DNA of 53,208 nt, from NCBI RefSeq assembly GCF_002760245.1, contig NZ_ASCA01000066.1, positions 1-53,208 of the forward strand, given 5' to 3'. Source of the DNA: Streptococcus suis YS161 (GTDB taxonomy: Bacteria > Bacillota > Bacilli > Lactobacillales > Streptococcaceae). The notes under the pieces were generated by a model. That model ran no database searches, had not been told where the DNA came from, and saw nothing but the letters and a program-made list of their open reading frames with translations. This document shows, piece by piece, positions 1-8,232 of the stretch (the stretch's first letter is position 1; each line of letters opens with the position of its first letter). Position numbers and translations under genes: made by a program.

Positions 1-690
1 ATCTGGCCTAATCAACTGTGCGGGGGTGGGAAGACGAACTCTTTTTATCTTGGTCGAGTTCTTTCCCACTCCCTATTTCCAACTTCAAACACTCCACTGG
101 ATTGTTTGAACTCGCCTTGCCTGATTTTGTAAAAGTGACTTGCTTTGCAAGTATTATCTCCCACCTTGCACAGTCCATTGACTGTGCAAGCAATCTGGGG
201 GATACGAATAGTCCAGTGGACTATTCGTACCTGAGCCTGAAAACAAAAAAGCGAAGTACATCAGCTGGTCACCTAGAAATAAGAAAGCATTGAGTTACGC
301 CTGCGGCTTTTGATGAGTCTGGGCAAAAAGTCCAGGACCACTACTCAGAGTTCGTGTCAACATCTCAGCGCAGTGGTTGATTGGCAGATTTGTTCGTGTT
401 TTGCACTCCAAATCTGGCCTCTACGACTGATGCGAACAGAGTTCGCCTTATCTCCAACCTCAAACTGTCTCCCAGACAGTTTGAGCTGTGCGGGGGTGGG
501 AGTGAAACAGTCTGGGGATAGACTGTTTCAGCTCAACAACTAGAAATAAAGACTTGTTGACGAACTCTTTTTATCTTGGTCGAGTTCTTTCCCACTACCT
601 TTGTCCCCAGTCTCCAACTATCTCCCAGATAGTTGGAGCGAGTACTAAAAGTAAACTAAAAGACTATAATGAGGCTGGTCAAAAAGTCCA

Positions 691-788
691 ATACTCAATG
701 AAAATCAAAATTATCCGTTGTCAACTTGCCTTGATGAACTCCAGTTCTATCTTCGACTCCTAGGCTACTTTTGATTTTCATTGAGTAT
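691..788. mobile_element. MITE-like element with 20-bp terminal inverted repeats
   Basis: The element begins with ATACTCAATGAAAATCAAAA (691-710) and ends with its exact reverse complement (769-788), enclosing 58 bp with no coding capacity. Long perfect terminal repeats around a small non-coding core suggest a miniature inverted-repeat element comparable in kind to pneumococcal RUP or SPRITE. No parent transposase is in the window. A diverged copy lies at 870-962 and one bare end at about 44281-44296. Confidence 0.6.
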
Positions 789-797
789 AAAAAAATA

Positions 798-848
798 AAA
801 AATAGCTTAGAATTGCATCGTCAGAAACGTTGATTCTAAGCTATTTTT
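798..848. terminator. Bidirectional terminator downstream of lysC
   Basis: A 16-bp stem (AAAAATAGCTTAGAAT at 798-813 paired with ATTCTAAGCTATTTTT at 833-848) encloses a 19-nt loop, with A and T runs on the two sides. It is the nearest strong terminator for the minus-strand aspartate kinase gene. Confidence 0.7.
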
Positions 849-869
849 GTTTATTCAAATTTTAATTGG

Positions 870-962
870 TACTCAATGAAAATTAAAATCAGACTAGCTC
901 CAATGGAGCTTGACACTCATCAAATCAAGTCAACAACGTCTGGTTTTGATTTTCGAAGAGTA
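870..962. mobile_element. Second, diverged copy of the inverted-repeat element
   Basis: The left end TACTCAATGAAAATTAAAAT (870-889), continuing to CAGAC at 894, is matched imperfectly by a right end at 938-962 (GTCTG, then TTTTGATTTTC and AGAGTA). The internal sequence differs from the 691-788 copy, so only the ends are conserved. It sits directly downstream of lysC. Confidence 0.5.
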
Positions 963-992
963 TGAAGAGGGAACTGACCTACCTCGTTGTGA

Positions 993-2348
993 TTATTGCT
1001 CGTTAAAAAAAGCTTCATAGAGTGCGTGCAGGGCGCGTTTCTTTTCTTCGGTTTTGACAACGAACATAACAGAAACTTCACTGGCTCCCTGTGAAATCAT
1101 TGCCAAGTTGACATTTTGTTTAGAGAGGGCAGTGGTAGCGGTAGCTGTTACACCGACATGGCTCTTCATATTTTCACCAACAATCATGATAATAGATAAA
1201 CCATGTTCGATTTCGGCCTTGTCAACTTCCATTTTCGTATTGAGTTGACGAAGGATCTCTTCTTCCTTGATAGGAGTCAATTCACGCTCACGGACTACGA
1301 TGGATAAATCGTCAATCCCGGTCGGCATGTGCTCCCAGCGAATATTGAGATCTTCGAGAATTTGCAACACCTTGCGACCAAAACCAACTTCACGGTTCAT
1401 CAAGTATTTGGACAAGTTAATGCTGACAAAACCATCGTCTGCAGCAATACCGACAACAGGAACTGTTTGCTCGGTATGTTTGTGTACAATTCGGGTACCA
1501 GGGTGAGTTGGGTTATTGGTGTTTTTGATAACCAATGGAATTCGTCCGCGATAGGCAGGAAGGAGGGCTTCATCGTGGAGGACGGAGAAACCTGCATAAG
1601 CTAATTCTCGCATTTCACGATAGGTCAATTCTTTGATTGAATGTGGATTTTTAATGATACCAGGATGGGCAGCAAAAATACCATCGACATCTGTAAAGTT
1701 TTCATAGAGGTCAGCCTTGACCCCGGCAGCAATGATGGAACCTGTAATGTCCGATCCACCTCGTGAGAAGGTACAAATCTGGTTATCAACAGTTACACCG
1801 AAGAATCCTGGAATAATGAGTACTTCATCTGTATCACGAAGCTCTTCGATTTTGTCATAACTTGAAGGCAAAATGCGAGCATTTCCTGGTTCGGAGCTGA
1901 CAACAATACCAGCTTTTTTAGGATGGACATAGCGTGCAGGCAATCCTCTGTGAGTAAAATATTCGGCAATCAATTTGGCATTATTATCTTCACCAGCTGC
2001 TAAGAATGCGTCGTAAAGGAATTCGTTATCATCAATTGGTAGGCTGGCCAAAGAGATGATGCTGTCTGCGATTTTCTTCATGCTGTTAGCTGTGAAACCA
2101 AGTTCGTCAACCATTGCCTGATAACGGTTGATGATCCATTCTTGACTGGCAGTCACATCTTTTCCGTTAACATATTCTTTATAATATTTAATCAACGCAT
2201 CAGTAACTTTAGTATCCTCGGCATTGCGTTTTCCAGGTGCAGACACCACAACAAAGCGACGTTCTGAATCAGATTGAACAATATTGAAAACTTTTTCTAA
2301 CTGTCCAGCTGAAGCAAGTGAGCTTCCCCCAAATTTAATAACTTTCAT
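993..2348 (-). CDS. lysC: Aspartate kinase
   Basis: Phosphorylates L-aspartate with ATP, the first step towards lysine, threonine, methionine and diaminopimelate. The 451-residue protein opens with the family signature KFGGSSLA (residues 4-11). The amino-acid kinase domain spans roughly 1-290, followed by paired ACT regulatory domains to the end, which normally bind end-product amino acids. Length fits a monofunctional enzyme. I start at 2348, not the in-frame ATG at 2354, because AAGGAG lies six bases before it, whereas at 2354 it abuts the ATG. A promoter precedes it (2375-2403). It stands alone and is divergent from the HAD gene. Confidence 0.93.
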   Translation of the reverse strand: MKVIKFGGSSLASAGQLEKVFNIVQSDSERRFVVVSAPGKRNAEDTKVTDALIKYYKEYVNGKDVTASQEWIINRYQAMVDELGFTANSMKKIADSIISLASLPIDDNEFLYDAFLAAGEDNNAKLIAEYFTHRGLPARYVHPKKAGIVVSSEPGNARILPSSYDKIEELRDTDEVLIIPGFFGVTVDNQICTFSRGGSDITGSIIAAGVKADLYENFTDVDGIFAAHPGIIKNPHSIKELTYREMRELAYAGFSVLHDEALLPAYRGRIPLVIKNTNNPTHPGTRIVHKHTEQTVPVVGIAADDGFVSINLSKYLMNREVGFGRKVLQILEDLNIRWEHMPTGIDDLSIVVRERELTPIKEEEILRQLNTKMEVDKAEIEHGLSIIMIVGENMKSHVGVTATATTALSKQNVNLAMISQGASEVSVMFVVKTEEKKRALHALYEAFFNEQ

Positions 2349-2374
2349 TCTCATCTCCTTGGATATTTTTTTCT

Positions 2375-2403
2375 ATTATAGCAGAATGATATAAAATTGT
2401 CAG
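2375..2403 (-). promoter_or_regulatory. Promoter of lysC
   Basis: Read on the minus strand: -35 CTGACA (2398-2403), 17-bp spacer, -10 TATAAT (2375-2380), about 27 bp upstream of the start codon. No attenuator or lysine riboswitch is visible in the short leader. Confidence 0.65.
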
Positions 2404-2524
2404 TATGTTCAGACAAATCTTGCCAAGAATTTTATCGAAAAACGAACAAGAGACAAGTATGAAAATTTCAGAAAAACATTTTTTTCTTTCAACTGTGTTA
2501 CAATTAAAGGAATAGGAGGCGATT

Positions 2525-3166
2525 ATGGTAAAAGCAATTATTTTCGACATGGATGGTGTACTTTTTGACACAGAAACATTCTATTTTCAGCGTCGAGCGG
2601 ATTTTTTAGCGACAAAAGGTTTGTCGGTTGATCATTTGGCTCCATCTATATTTGTCGGTGGAAGGGCTAGTCAAATTTGGCAACGGATTTTAGGGGATGA
2701 TTATGATAACTGGGATGTCCCTGCCTTGGAAGAAGAATATCGTGTGTATAAAGAAAAGCGACCAACCCCTTATGCAGAGAGGATTTTTCCTGAAGTTAAA
2801 GCGGTATTGGAGAGACTAACTATCCAAGGTATTCCTGTAGTTTTGGCTTCAAATACCGACCGTTCAGAAATCGAACGTGCTCTACTAGATGCTGGTATAC
2901 GCTCTCATTTTAGTCATATTTTCTCAGCGATGGATTGTGAGGCCCCAAAACCAGATCCTACAGTTTATATGAAAGCAGCTAGTGCAACAGGAGTAGCTAA
3001 ATCGGACATTTTAGTATTTGAAGATAGTGCGAAAGGGATTGAAGCGGCTAAAAAAGCAGGTTTGACAGTTTGGGCTATTCGAGACCAGCATTATGGAATT
3101 GATCAGTCGAAAGCAGACAAATTGATAGACAATCTTGAAGAGGCCTTTGACTTACTGCGATTTTAA
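2525..3166 (+). CDS. HAD-family phosphatase, beta-phosphoglucomutase-like
   Basis: A 213-residue haloacid-dehalogenase hydrolase. Motif I is DMDGVLFDTE near residues 8-17, with both catalytic aspartates. Motif II is the serine in VLASNTDRS (about 108-116). The lysine of EAPKPDP (about 139-145) and the acidic VFEDSAKG (about 159-166) complete the set. The DTE extension and small helical cap match the beta-phosphoglucomutase/phosphoglycolate phosphatase subfamily. The substrate cannot be read from sequence. AGGAGG precedes the start and TACAAT (2499-2504) is a likely -10. No operon partner. Confidence 0.85.
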   Translation: MVKAIIFDMDGVLFDTETFYFQRRADFLATKGLSVDHLAPSIFVGGRASQIWQRILGDDYDNWDVPALEEEYRVYKEKRPTPYAERIFPEVKAVLERLTIQGIPVVLASNTDRSEIERALLDAGIRSHFSHIFSAMDCEAPKPDPTVYMKAASATGVAKSDILVFEDSAKGIEAAKKAGLTVWAIRDQHYGIDQSKADKLIDNLEEAFDLLRF

Positions 3167-3552
3167 GAAATATGATATTGTAGTCCAAGTATCAGTTCTC
3201 GTGAAAAATGGTATTTCTAGCTCAGAATCCAGTTAGATTTTCCAAAAGTGTCAACGTGAAAAAATGAAAGTTGTAAATTAAACTTAGAGCCTATAATTTA
3301 CAGTTCAGACTTGTATATTGAGGTTGTTTTTTCAAAATACAGTCAGTATTTCCCGCAAAAACTACTTTGATGAGTGAAAAAGCCAAGGCGCTTTGCGTGT
3401 GAATATAGGTTCTTAGACACGTTATTTTCTAGCATATCTAAATTTTATATTGCGATGATAGCCCCCATCTTTTTCGGATGTCACACTTTCCTTGCTAGAA
3501 AAAAAGTGACAATTATAAAAACTGTGTTACAATGGAAAGCAAGAATTTGAAG
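3167..3552. other. Gene-free stretch before fabM
   Basis: About 390 bp with no credible open frame on either strand and no recognisable RNA. It contains an imperfect hairpin at about 3480-3512 and, at its right end, the fabM promoter. It could be decayed coding DNA, but I recognise no homologous fragment. Confidence 0.5.
3506..3533 (+). promoter_or_regulatory. Promoter of fabM
   Basis: GTGACA (3506-3511), 16-bp spacer, TACAAT (3528-3533), extended by TGT just upstream. The predicted start point falls near 3540, which puts the following FabT-like box in the early transcribed region. Confidence 0.55.
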
Positions 3553-3565
3553 TTTGATATTCAAA
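3553..3565. promoter_or_regulatory. FabT-like operator upstream of fabM
   Basis: TTTGATATTCAAA is a perfect TTTGA-N3-TCAAA inverted repeat, the same form as the boxes before fabT and fabK. It lies about 20 bp downstream of the predicted fabM -10, where a bound MarR-type repressor could block transcription. A half site (TGTCAAA) follows at about 3575. Confidence 0.55.
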
Positions 3566-3603
3566 TCTTTTAATTGTCAAACTATTTTGAAGGGAGCAAG
3601 GGA

Positions 3604-4395
3604 ATGGTCTACCAAACAATTCGTTATGAAGTAATTGATTCCGTAGCGATTCTAACTTTAAACAGACCGGAAGTGGCAAATGGTTTTAATATTCCTATGT
3701 GTGAAGAAATCTTAGAAGCAATCCGCCTTGCAGAAGGGGATGCCTCCGTCAAAATTTTACAAATTCAAGCACAGGGTTCCATTTTCTCCGTGGGTGGAGA
3801 TTTAGTTGAGATGAAGCGTGCGGTTGATGATGATGATATTGCTTCTTTAGTAAAAATAGCAGAGCTGGTGAATGATATTTCGTTTGCGATGAAGAAATTG
3901 TCTAAAGTAGTCATTATGGTGACAGATGGGGCAGTGGCTGGAGCCGCGGCTAATATGGCAGTGGCAGCTGATTTTGTTATTGCCTCCAGCAAGACAAAAT
4001 TCATCCAAGCCTTTGTAGGCGTTGGACTTGCGCCGGATGCGGGGGGGCTCTTTCTACTGAGTCGTGCTATTGGGGCTAATCGTGCTAGTCACTTGGCGAT
4101 GACTGGAGAGGGCTTATCAGCGGATAAGGCTTTAGAATATGGGATTGTTTATAAATTGGCAGAGCCAGAAAAACTAGAAAAGACAGTTGCCCAGGTCATA
4201 AAAAAACTCTTGCGAGGCTCAGTAAACTCTTATGCAGCAATCAAACAACTGACATGGGAAAGCCAATTTAAAGACTGGGAGTCTTATCGCCGATTAGAGC
4301 TAGATTTGCAAGAAACATTGGCCTATAAAGAGGATTTTAAAGAGGGAGTTCGAGCGCATGCAGAACGACGTAGACCAGTGTTTACGGGAGATTAA
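3604..4395 (+). CDS. fabM: Trans-2-decenoyl-ACP isomerase
   Basis: A crotonase-fold enzyme that isomerises trans-2-decenoyl-ACP to cis-3-decenoyl-ACP, the branch point for unsaturated fatty acids in streptococci, which lack FabA. The 263-residue protein has the crotonase oxyanion-hole region around [10 protein letters not shown] (about residues 62-71) and the second glycine-rich turn around [10 protein letters not shown] (about 142-151). Family assignment rests on fold plus position immediately upstream of fabT. I start at ATG 3604, preceded by GAAGGGAG at correct spacing; an in-frame TTG at 3574 has no ribosome site. Confidence 0.9.
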   Translation: MVYQTIRYEVIDSVAILTLNRPEVANGFNIPMCEEILEAIRLAEGDASVKILQIQAQGSIFSVGGDLVEMKRAVDDDDIASLVKIAELVNDISFAMKKLSKVVIMVTDGAVAGAAANMAVAADFVIASSKTKFIQAFVGVGLAPDAGGLFLLSRAIGANRASHLAMTGEGLSADKALEYGIVYKLAEPEKLEKTVAQVIKKLLRGSVNSYAAIKQLTWESQFKDWESYRRLELDLQETLAYKEDFKEGVRAHAERRRPVFTGD

Positions 4396-4417
4396 TTTTT
4401 AAATTAGTAAAAAAATA

Positions 4418-4459
4418 TTTGACAATCAAAGTTTTATGGTTTATACTTTGACTATCAAA
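4418..4459 (+). promoter_or_regulatory. fabT promoter overlapped by two FabT operators
   Basis: -35 TTGACA (4419-4424), 17-bp spacer, -10 TATACT (4442-4447). Box 1 TTTGACAATCAAA (4418-4430) covers the -35 and box 2 TTTGACTATCAAA (4447-4459) begins at the end of the -10, with centres 29 bp apart. This is the expected layout for autorepression by FabT, whose DNA binding in streptococci is enhanced by long-chain acyl-ACP. Confidence 0.85.
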
Positions 4460-4475
4460 GTAAAGGAGGCCTGTT

Positions 4476-4910
4476 TTGGAAGATCCAAAAGTAAATGAAT
4501 ATCTAACGGCCATTTTTAACAATGTGTTGGTGATTGAAGAAACAAGTCTGCGTAGTAGCCGATTCAATGATATTTCGATTAAGGAAATGCACACGATTGA
4601 TGTGATAGGAAGTATTGATGGAGCTACTCCGAGTGATGTTGCTCGGACTTTGATGGTAACCTTAGGTACTGTTACAACTAGCTTGAACAATTTGGAAAGA
4701 AAAGGATATGTTGAGCGTATTCGTTCGACCAAAGATCGGCGAGTTGTTCATCTCTATCTGACCAAAAAAGGTCGACTGGTCTATCGTTTACATCAACGAT
4801 TTCACAATGAAATGGTGAAACAGATTACAGATGGTATGGATGATGCAGAGTATCAGGTAATGAAGAAAGGACTCATGAAACTCTATCACTTCTTGGAGGA
4901 TTTGAAATGA
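4476..4910 (+). CDS. fabT: MarR-family repressor of fatty acid synthesis
   Basis: A 144-residue MarR-family regulator that represses fab genes. The winged helix lies at about residues 45-100: recognition helix region [16 protein letters not shown], then the wing with [16 protein letters not shown]. The flanking helices form the dimer interface. The start is TTG at 4476 with AAAGGAGG six bases upstream; no better ATG exists. The stop overlaps the fabH start by four bases (ATGA), so the two are translationally coupled. The two operators in its own promoter support autoregulation. Confidence 0.93.
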   Translation: MEDPKVNEYLTAIFNNVLVIEETSLRSSRFNDISIKEMHTIDVIGSIDGATPSDVARTLMVTLGTVTTSLNNLERKGYVERIRSTKDRRVVHLYLTKKGRLVYRLHQRFHNEMVKQITDGMDDAEYQVMKKGLMKLYHFLEDLK

Positions 4911-5884
4911 GAAACCATGCTAAAATCAGTCAGGTGGCCCACAATCTTCCGAAGAAGATTGTGACCAATGATGATTTGGCTCAACGAATGGAGACCAGTG
5001 ATGAGTGGATTCGTAGCCGTACAGGTATCGGTCAACGACACATTGTTACTGGAGAGACGACGAGTGATTTGGCTAGTCAAGTGGCTAGAAAATTACTGGA
5101 AAAGTCTCAGCTAGATGCTAGTGAAATTGATTTCATCATCGTAGCAACGATTACTCCAGATGCTTCAATGCCATCTACGGCAGCTATGGTTCAAGCGGCA
5201 ATTGGCGCGAAAAAGGCTTTCGCCTATGATCTCGTTGCAGCTTGTTCAGGATTTGTTTTTGCGCTATCAACAGCGGAAAAATTACTTGCTTCAGGAGTCT
5301 ATAAGAGAGGACTTGTCATTGGTGCAGAGACCCTATCTAGGTCTGTCGACTGGTCAGATCGATCAACGGCTGTTTTATTTGGAGATGGTGCTGGAGGAGT
5401 TTTGCTGGAAGCGTGTGAACAACCGAGCTTTTTAGCAGAAATCTTGCGAACGGATGGCGGTCGAGGTGCGAGTCTGACAGCAGGGATAGACCAGAAAGAG
5501 ACGCCATTCTCGACACAAAGTCGTCAACAACCCTTTATCCAAATGGAGGGTAGAGCTATATTTGAATTTGCGACTAGAGATGTTACGGCAACCATGGCAG
5601 AGCTGCTAGAACAAGCTGATATGACTGTGGATTGCGTTGATTATTTCTTGCTCCACCAAGCCAATATACGTATCCTGGATAAGATGGCTCGTAAATTGGG
5701 AGTGGCGCGTGAAAAATTTCCAGCAAATATGGATAAATATGGCAATACCAGCGCAGCAAGTCTTCCTATTCTCTTATCAGAATGTGTAGAGAGCGGAATG
5801 TTGCGATTGGATGGAAGCCAGACTGTTCTCATGGCTGGTTTCGGTGGAGGCCTCACATGGGGAACTCTACTCTTACAACTTTAG
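4907..5884 (+). CDS. fabH: Beta-ketoacyl-ACP synthase III
   Basis: Condenses an acyl-CoA primer, usually acetyl-CoA, with malonyl-ACP to start each fatty acid. The 325-residue thiolase-fold protein has the full triad: Cys113 in VAACSGF, His in LLHQANIRI (about residue 250) and Asn in KYGNTSAAS (about residue 280). Length is typical. It overlaps fabT by four bases. A hairpin separates it from acpP. Confidence 0.96.
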   Translation: MRNHAKISQVAHNLPKKIVTNDDLAQRMETSDEWIRSRTGIGQRHIVTGETTSDLASQVARKLLEKSQLDASEIDFIIVATITPDASMPSTAAMVQAAIGAKKAFAYDLVAACSGFVFALSTAEKLLASGVYKRGLVIGAETLSRSVDWSDRSTAVLFGDGAGGVLLEACEQPSFLAEILRTDGGRGASLTAGIDQKETPFSTQSRQQPFIQMEGRAIFEFATRDVTATMAELLEQADMTVDCVDYFLLHQANIRILDKMARKLGVAREKFPANMDKYGNTSAASLPILLSECVESGMLRLDGSQTVLMAGFGGGLTWGTLLLQL

Positions 5885-5911
5885 TTAATCCCTTGCCCTA
5901 GGCAAGATTAA
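5885..5911 (+). other. Hairpin between fabH and acpP
   Basis: TTAATC and CTTGCC pair with GGCAAG and GATTAA around a CTA loop, immediately after the fabH stop. It has no clean T run, so it is more likely an RNA-processing or attenuation element than a full terminator. Such a structure could set the high acpP to fabH ratio cells need. Confidence 0.4.
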
Positions 5912-5943
5912 AATATTTTATTTTCCAAAAGGAGACACATATC

Positions 5944-6168
5944 ATGGCAGTATTTGAAAAAGTACAAGAAATCATCGTTGAAGAATTGGGTAAGGATGCT
6001 GAAGAAGTAACCCTTACAACAACTTTTGAAGATTTGGACGCAGATTCATTGGATCTTTTCCAAGTTATCTCTGAAATCGAAGATGCATTCGACATCCAAA
6101 TCGATACTGAAGAAGGTTTGACAACTGTAGGCGATTTGGTTGCCTACGTTGAAGAAAAAACAAAATAA
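5944..6168 (+). CDS. acpP: Acyl carrier protein
   Basis: Carries growing acyl chains as thioesters on phosphopantetheine. The 74-residue, highly acidic protein has the modification site ADSLD with Ser35. AAAGGAG precedes the ATG. Followed by a terminator-like hairpin, suggesting that much of its message ends before fabK. Codon use is strongly biased, as expected for an abundant protein. Confidence 0.96.
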   Translation: MAVFEKVQEIIVEELGKDAEEVTLTTTFEDLDADSLDLFQVISEIEDAFDIQIDTEEGLTTVGDLVAYVEEKTK

Positions 6169-6177
6169 TGACTGTTA

Positions 6178-6208
6178 AGGAAAGTGCTATTTAGCATTTT
6201 TCTTAAAT
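6178..6208 (+). terminator. Terminator after acpP
   Basis: AAGGAAAGTGCT pairs with AGCATTTTTCTT (two G-U pairs) around a short ATTT loop and the 3' arm is T-rich. It would separate the fabT-fabH-acpP unit from the fabK unit, which has its own FabT boxes. Confidence 0.5.
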
Positions 6209-6215
6209 TAAATAC

Positions 6216-6302
6216 TTTGATAATCAAAACGTTGAAATATCAAAGTATTTATTAAGTGAGGGCTTTGCCCTCGCTTGTTTGGCTAATTATTTGATGTTCA
6301 AA
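6216..6302. promoter_or_regulatory. FabT operators upstream of fabK
   Basis: Two perfect boxes: TTTGATAATCAAA (6216-6228) and TTTGATGTTCAAA (6290-6302). A weaker one lies at about 6232-6244 (TTGAAATATCAAA). Between the perfect boxes is a GAGGGC-TTT-GCCCTC hairpin (6258-6272). This matches known FabT control of the fabK-accA part of the cluster. I cannot place a convincing -35/-10 pair here. Confidence 0.75.
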
Positions 6303-6335
6303 TGATTAGGTAAGCAAAGAAAGATTGAGGGAAAT

Positions 6336-7301
6336 ATGAAAACAAAGATTACAGAATTATTGAACATTGATTACCCGATTTTCCAAGGTGGTATGGCCTG
6401 GGTAGCTGATGGAGATTTGGCTGGTGCTGTTTCAAATGCTGGTGGTCTGGGTATCATCGGCGGAGGAAATGCTCCAAAAGAAGTCGTTAAGGCGAATATT
6501 GACAAGGTGAAGTCTATCACAGACAAACCTTTCGGTGTCAATATCATGCTTTTGTCTCCTTTTGCGGATGACATTGTTGACTTGGTCATCGAAGAAGGTG
6601 TGAAAGTCGTTACCACAGGAGCAGGAAATCCAGGTAAGTATATGGAGCGTCTCCATGCTGCAGGGATTACAGTTATTCCTGTTGTACCAAGTGTGGCTCT
6701 TGCGAAACGCATGGAAAAATTAGGGGTAGATGCTGTTATTGCTGAAGGTATGGAAGCCGGAGGCCATGTTGGTAAATTGACCACCATGACCTTGGTTCGT
6801 CAGGTTGTTGAAGCTGTATCCATTCCTGTTATCGCAGCAGGTGGTATTGCAGATGGTGCAGGTGCAGCGGCAGCCTTTATGTTGGGAGCAGAAGCGGTGC
6901 AAGTTGGAACTCGTTTTGTAGTAGCTACAGAGTCCAACGCCCATCAGGCTTATAAGGAAAAAGTTTTAAAAGCTAAGGATATTGATACAACTGTATCTGC
7001 TTCTATTGTTGGACATCCTGTGAGAGCTATCAAGAATAAGTTGTTATCTGCTTATGCAGCTGCAGAGAAAGATTTCTTGGCAGGTAAAATTTCGGCAGAT
7101 GCTATTGAAGAACTTGGTGCGGGAGCACTCCGCAATGCAGTTGTTGATGGTGATGTAATAAATGGTTCCGTGATGGCTGGTCAAATTGCTGGTCTAGTTT
7201 CTAAAGAAGAATCTTGTGAAGATATTTTGAAAGACATCTATTATGGAGCAGCCAAAGTGATTAGAGATGAGGCAAGTCGTTGGGCTTCCGTTGGAGAATA
7301 A
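6336..7301 (+). CDS. fabK: Enoyl-ACP reductase II (FMN-dependent)
   Basis: Reduces trans-2-enoyl-ACP to acyl-ACP in the last step of each elongation cycle. It is the flavoprotein that replaces FabI in streptococci, which makes them intrinsically less sensitive to triclosan. The 321-residue TIM barrel shows the N-terminal FQGGMAW and SNAGGLGIIGGG, the catalytic-loop EAGGHVG (about residues 140-147) and the FMN phosphate-binding IAAGGIADG and LGAEAVQVGTRF. It ends one base before the fabD start, so the two are coupled. Confidence 0.96.
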   Translation: MKTKITELLNIDYPIFQGGMAWVADGDLAGAVSNAGGLGIIGGGNAPKEVVKANIDKVKSITDKPFGVNIMLLSPFADDIVDLVIEEGVKVVTTGAGNPGKYMERLHAAGITVIPVVPSVALAKRMEKLGVDAVIAEGMEAGGHVGKLTTMTLVRQVVEAVSIPVIAAGGIADGAGAAAAFMLGAEAVQVGTRFVVATESNAHQAYKEKVLKAKDIDTTVSASIVGHPVRAIKNKLLSAYAAAEKDFLAGKISADAIEELGAGALRNAVVDGDVINGSVMAGQIAGLVSKEESCEDILKDIYYGAAKVIRDEASRWASVGE

Positions 7302-7302
7302 G

Positions 7303-8223
7303 ATGACAAAAACAGCCTTTTTATTTGTAGGTCAGGGGGCCCAGACACTTGGTATGGCCCGTGACCTCTATGAGACTTATCCCATTGTCAAGGAAACTTA
7401 CGACCAGGCTAGTCAGATTCTGGGTTATGATGTGCGGGACTTGATTGACCATCGGGAAGACGAGCTCAACCAGACCCGCTATACCCAGCCTGCGATTTTG
7501 ACAACCTCACTTGCCATTTATCGTTTGTTGGCAGAAAAAGGGATAAAACCCGACATGGTGGCTGGTTTGTCCTTGGGAGAATATGCAGCCTTGGTTGCCT
7601 CCGGTGCCTTGGCCTTTGAAGATGCCATTGCCTTGATTGCCAAACGGGGTGAGTTTATGGAAACGGCTGCGCCAGCAGGGACTGGTAAGATGGTCGCTGT
7701 CCTTAATGCAGATGTCAGCTTGATCGAAGAGGTCTGTTCATCTGTTACCTCTGGGATTGTTTCTCCAGCCAACTACAACACACCAGCCCAAATCGTTATC
7801 GGTGGCGAGGTGGCTGCAGTGGATGAGGCGGTTGAAGCCTTGAAGGTGACGGGAGTCAAACGCATGATTCCCCTCAATGTGTCGGGGCCTTTCCACACGG
7901 CTCTCTTGCGTCCAGCTTCGGAGCAATTGGCTCAGGCCTTGGAGCAGGTGGAATTTTCGGACTTCCAAGTAGAGTTGGTCGGTAATACGGAAGCCAAGGT
8001 CATGAAAAAAGAGGACATCAAGTCCCTCTTGACCCGTCAAGTGATGGAACCAGTCCGTTTTTATGAGTCAATCGCAACCATGCAGGAAGCTGGTGTGACC
8101 AAATTTATCGAAATCGGTCCAGGAAAGGTCTTGGCAGGCTTTATCAAGAAAATTGATAAGACAGCTGAGGTGGTGACAGTAGAAGATGTGGCAAGTCTAG
8201 AAGGCTTGTTGACTAGCCAATAA
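7303..8223 (+). CDS. fabD: Malonyl-CoA:ACP transacylase
   Basis: Transfers malonyl from CoA to ACP to supply the elongation substrate. The 306-residue protein shows the N-terminal FVGQGAQ, nucleophile Ser90 in GLSLGEYAAL and catalytic His198 in GPFHTALL. I start at ATG 7303 (MTKTAFLF), as the family begins just before FVGQGAQ. A longer in-frame reading from 7267 lies inside fabK. The ribosome site lies in the end of fabK (TTGGAGAATAAG). Confidence 0.96.
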   Translation: MTKTAFLFVGQGAQTLGMARDLYETYPIVKETYDQASQILGYDVRDLIDHREDELNQTRYTQPAILTTSLAIYRLLAEKGIKPDMVAGLSLGEYAALVASGALAFEDAIALIAKRGEFMETAAPAGTGKMVAVLNADVSLIEEVCSSVTSGIVSPANYNTPAQIVIGGEVAAVDEAVEALKVTGVKRMIPLNVSGPFHTALLRPASEQLAQALEQVEFSDFQVELVGNTEAKVMKKEDIKSLLTRQVMEPVRFYESIATMQEAGVTKFIEIGPGKVLAGFIKKIDKTAEVVTVEDVASLEGLLTSQ

Positions 8224-8232
8224 GGAGAAATC

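Larger units (their letters stand above)
1..990. repeat. Gene-free repeat-rich intergenic region
   Basis: No credible gene is present: open frames are short, lack ribosome sites and run across palindromes. A 38-bp segment occurs twice exactly (33-70 and 559-596). Perfect or near-perfect palindromes lie at 84-110, 166-189, 203-229, 460-484, 503-530 and 612-638. Several have related cores (AGTCCAGTGGACT, AGTCCATTGACT, TGTCTCCCAGACA, TATCTCCCAGATA). Similar modules recur at about 8990-9210 and 33230-33345, so this looks like a dispersed, modular, species-specific intergenic repeat family. Function unknown. Confidence 0.75.

Noticed and set aside
18..763. Several short open frames (61-91 codons) in the left intergenic region
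   Set aside because: They cross palindromes and repeat units, lack ribosome sites, have no recognisable protein features and occur on both strands of the same repeats.
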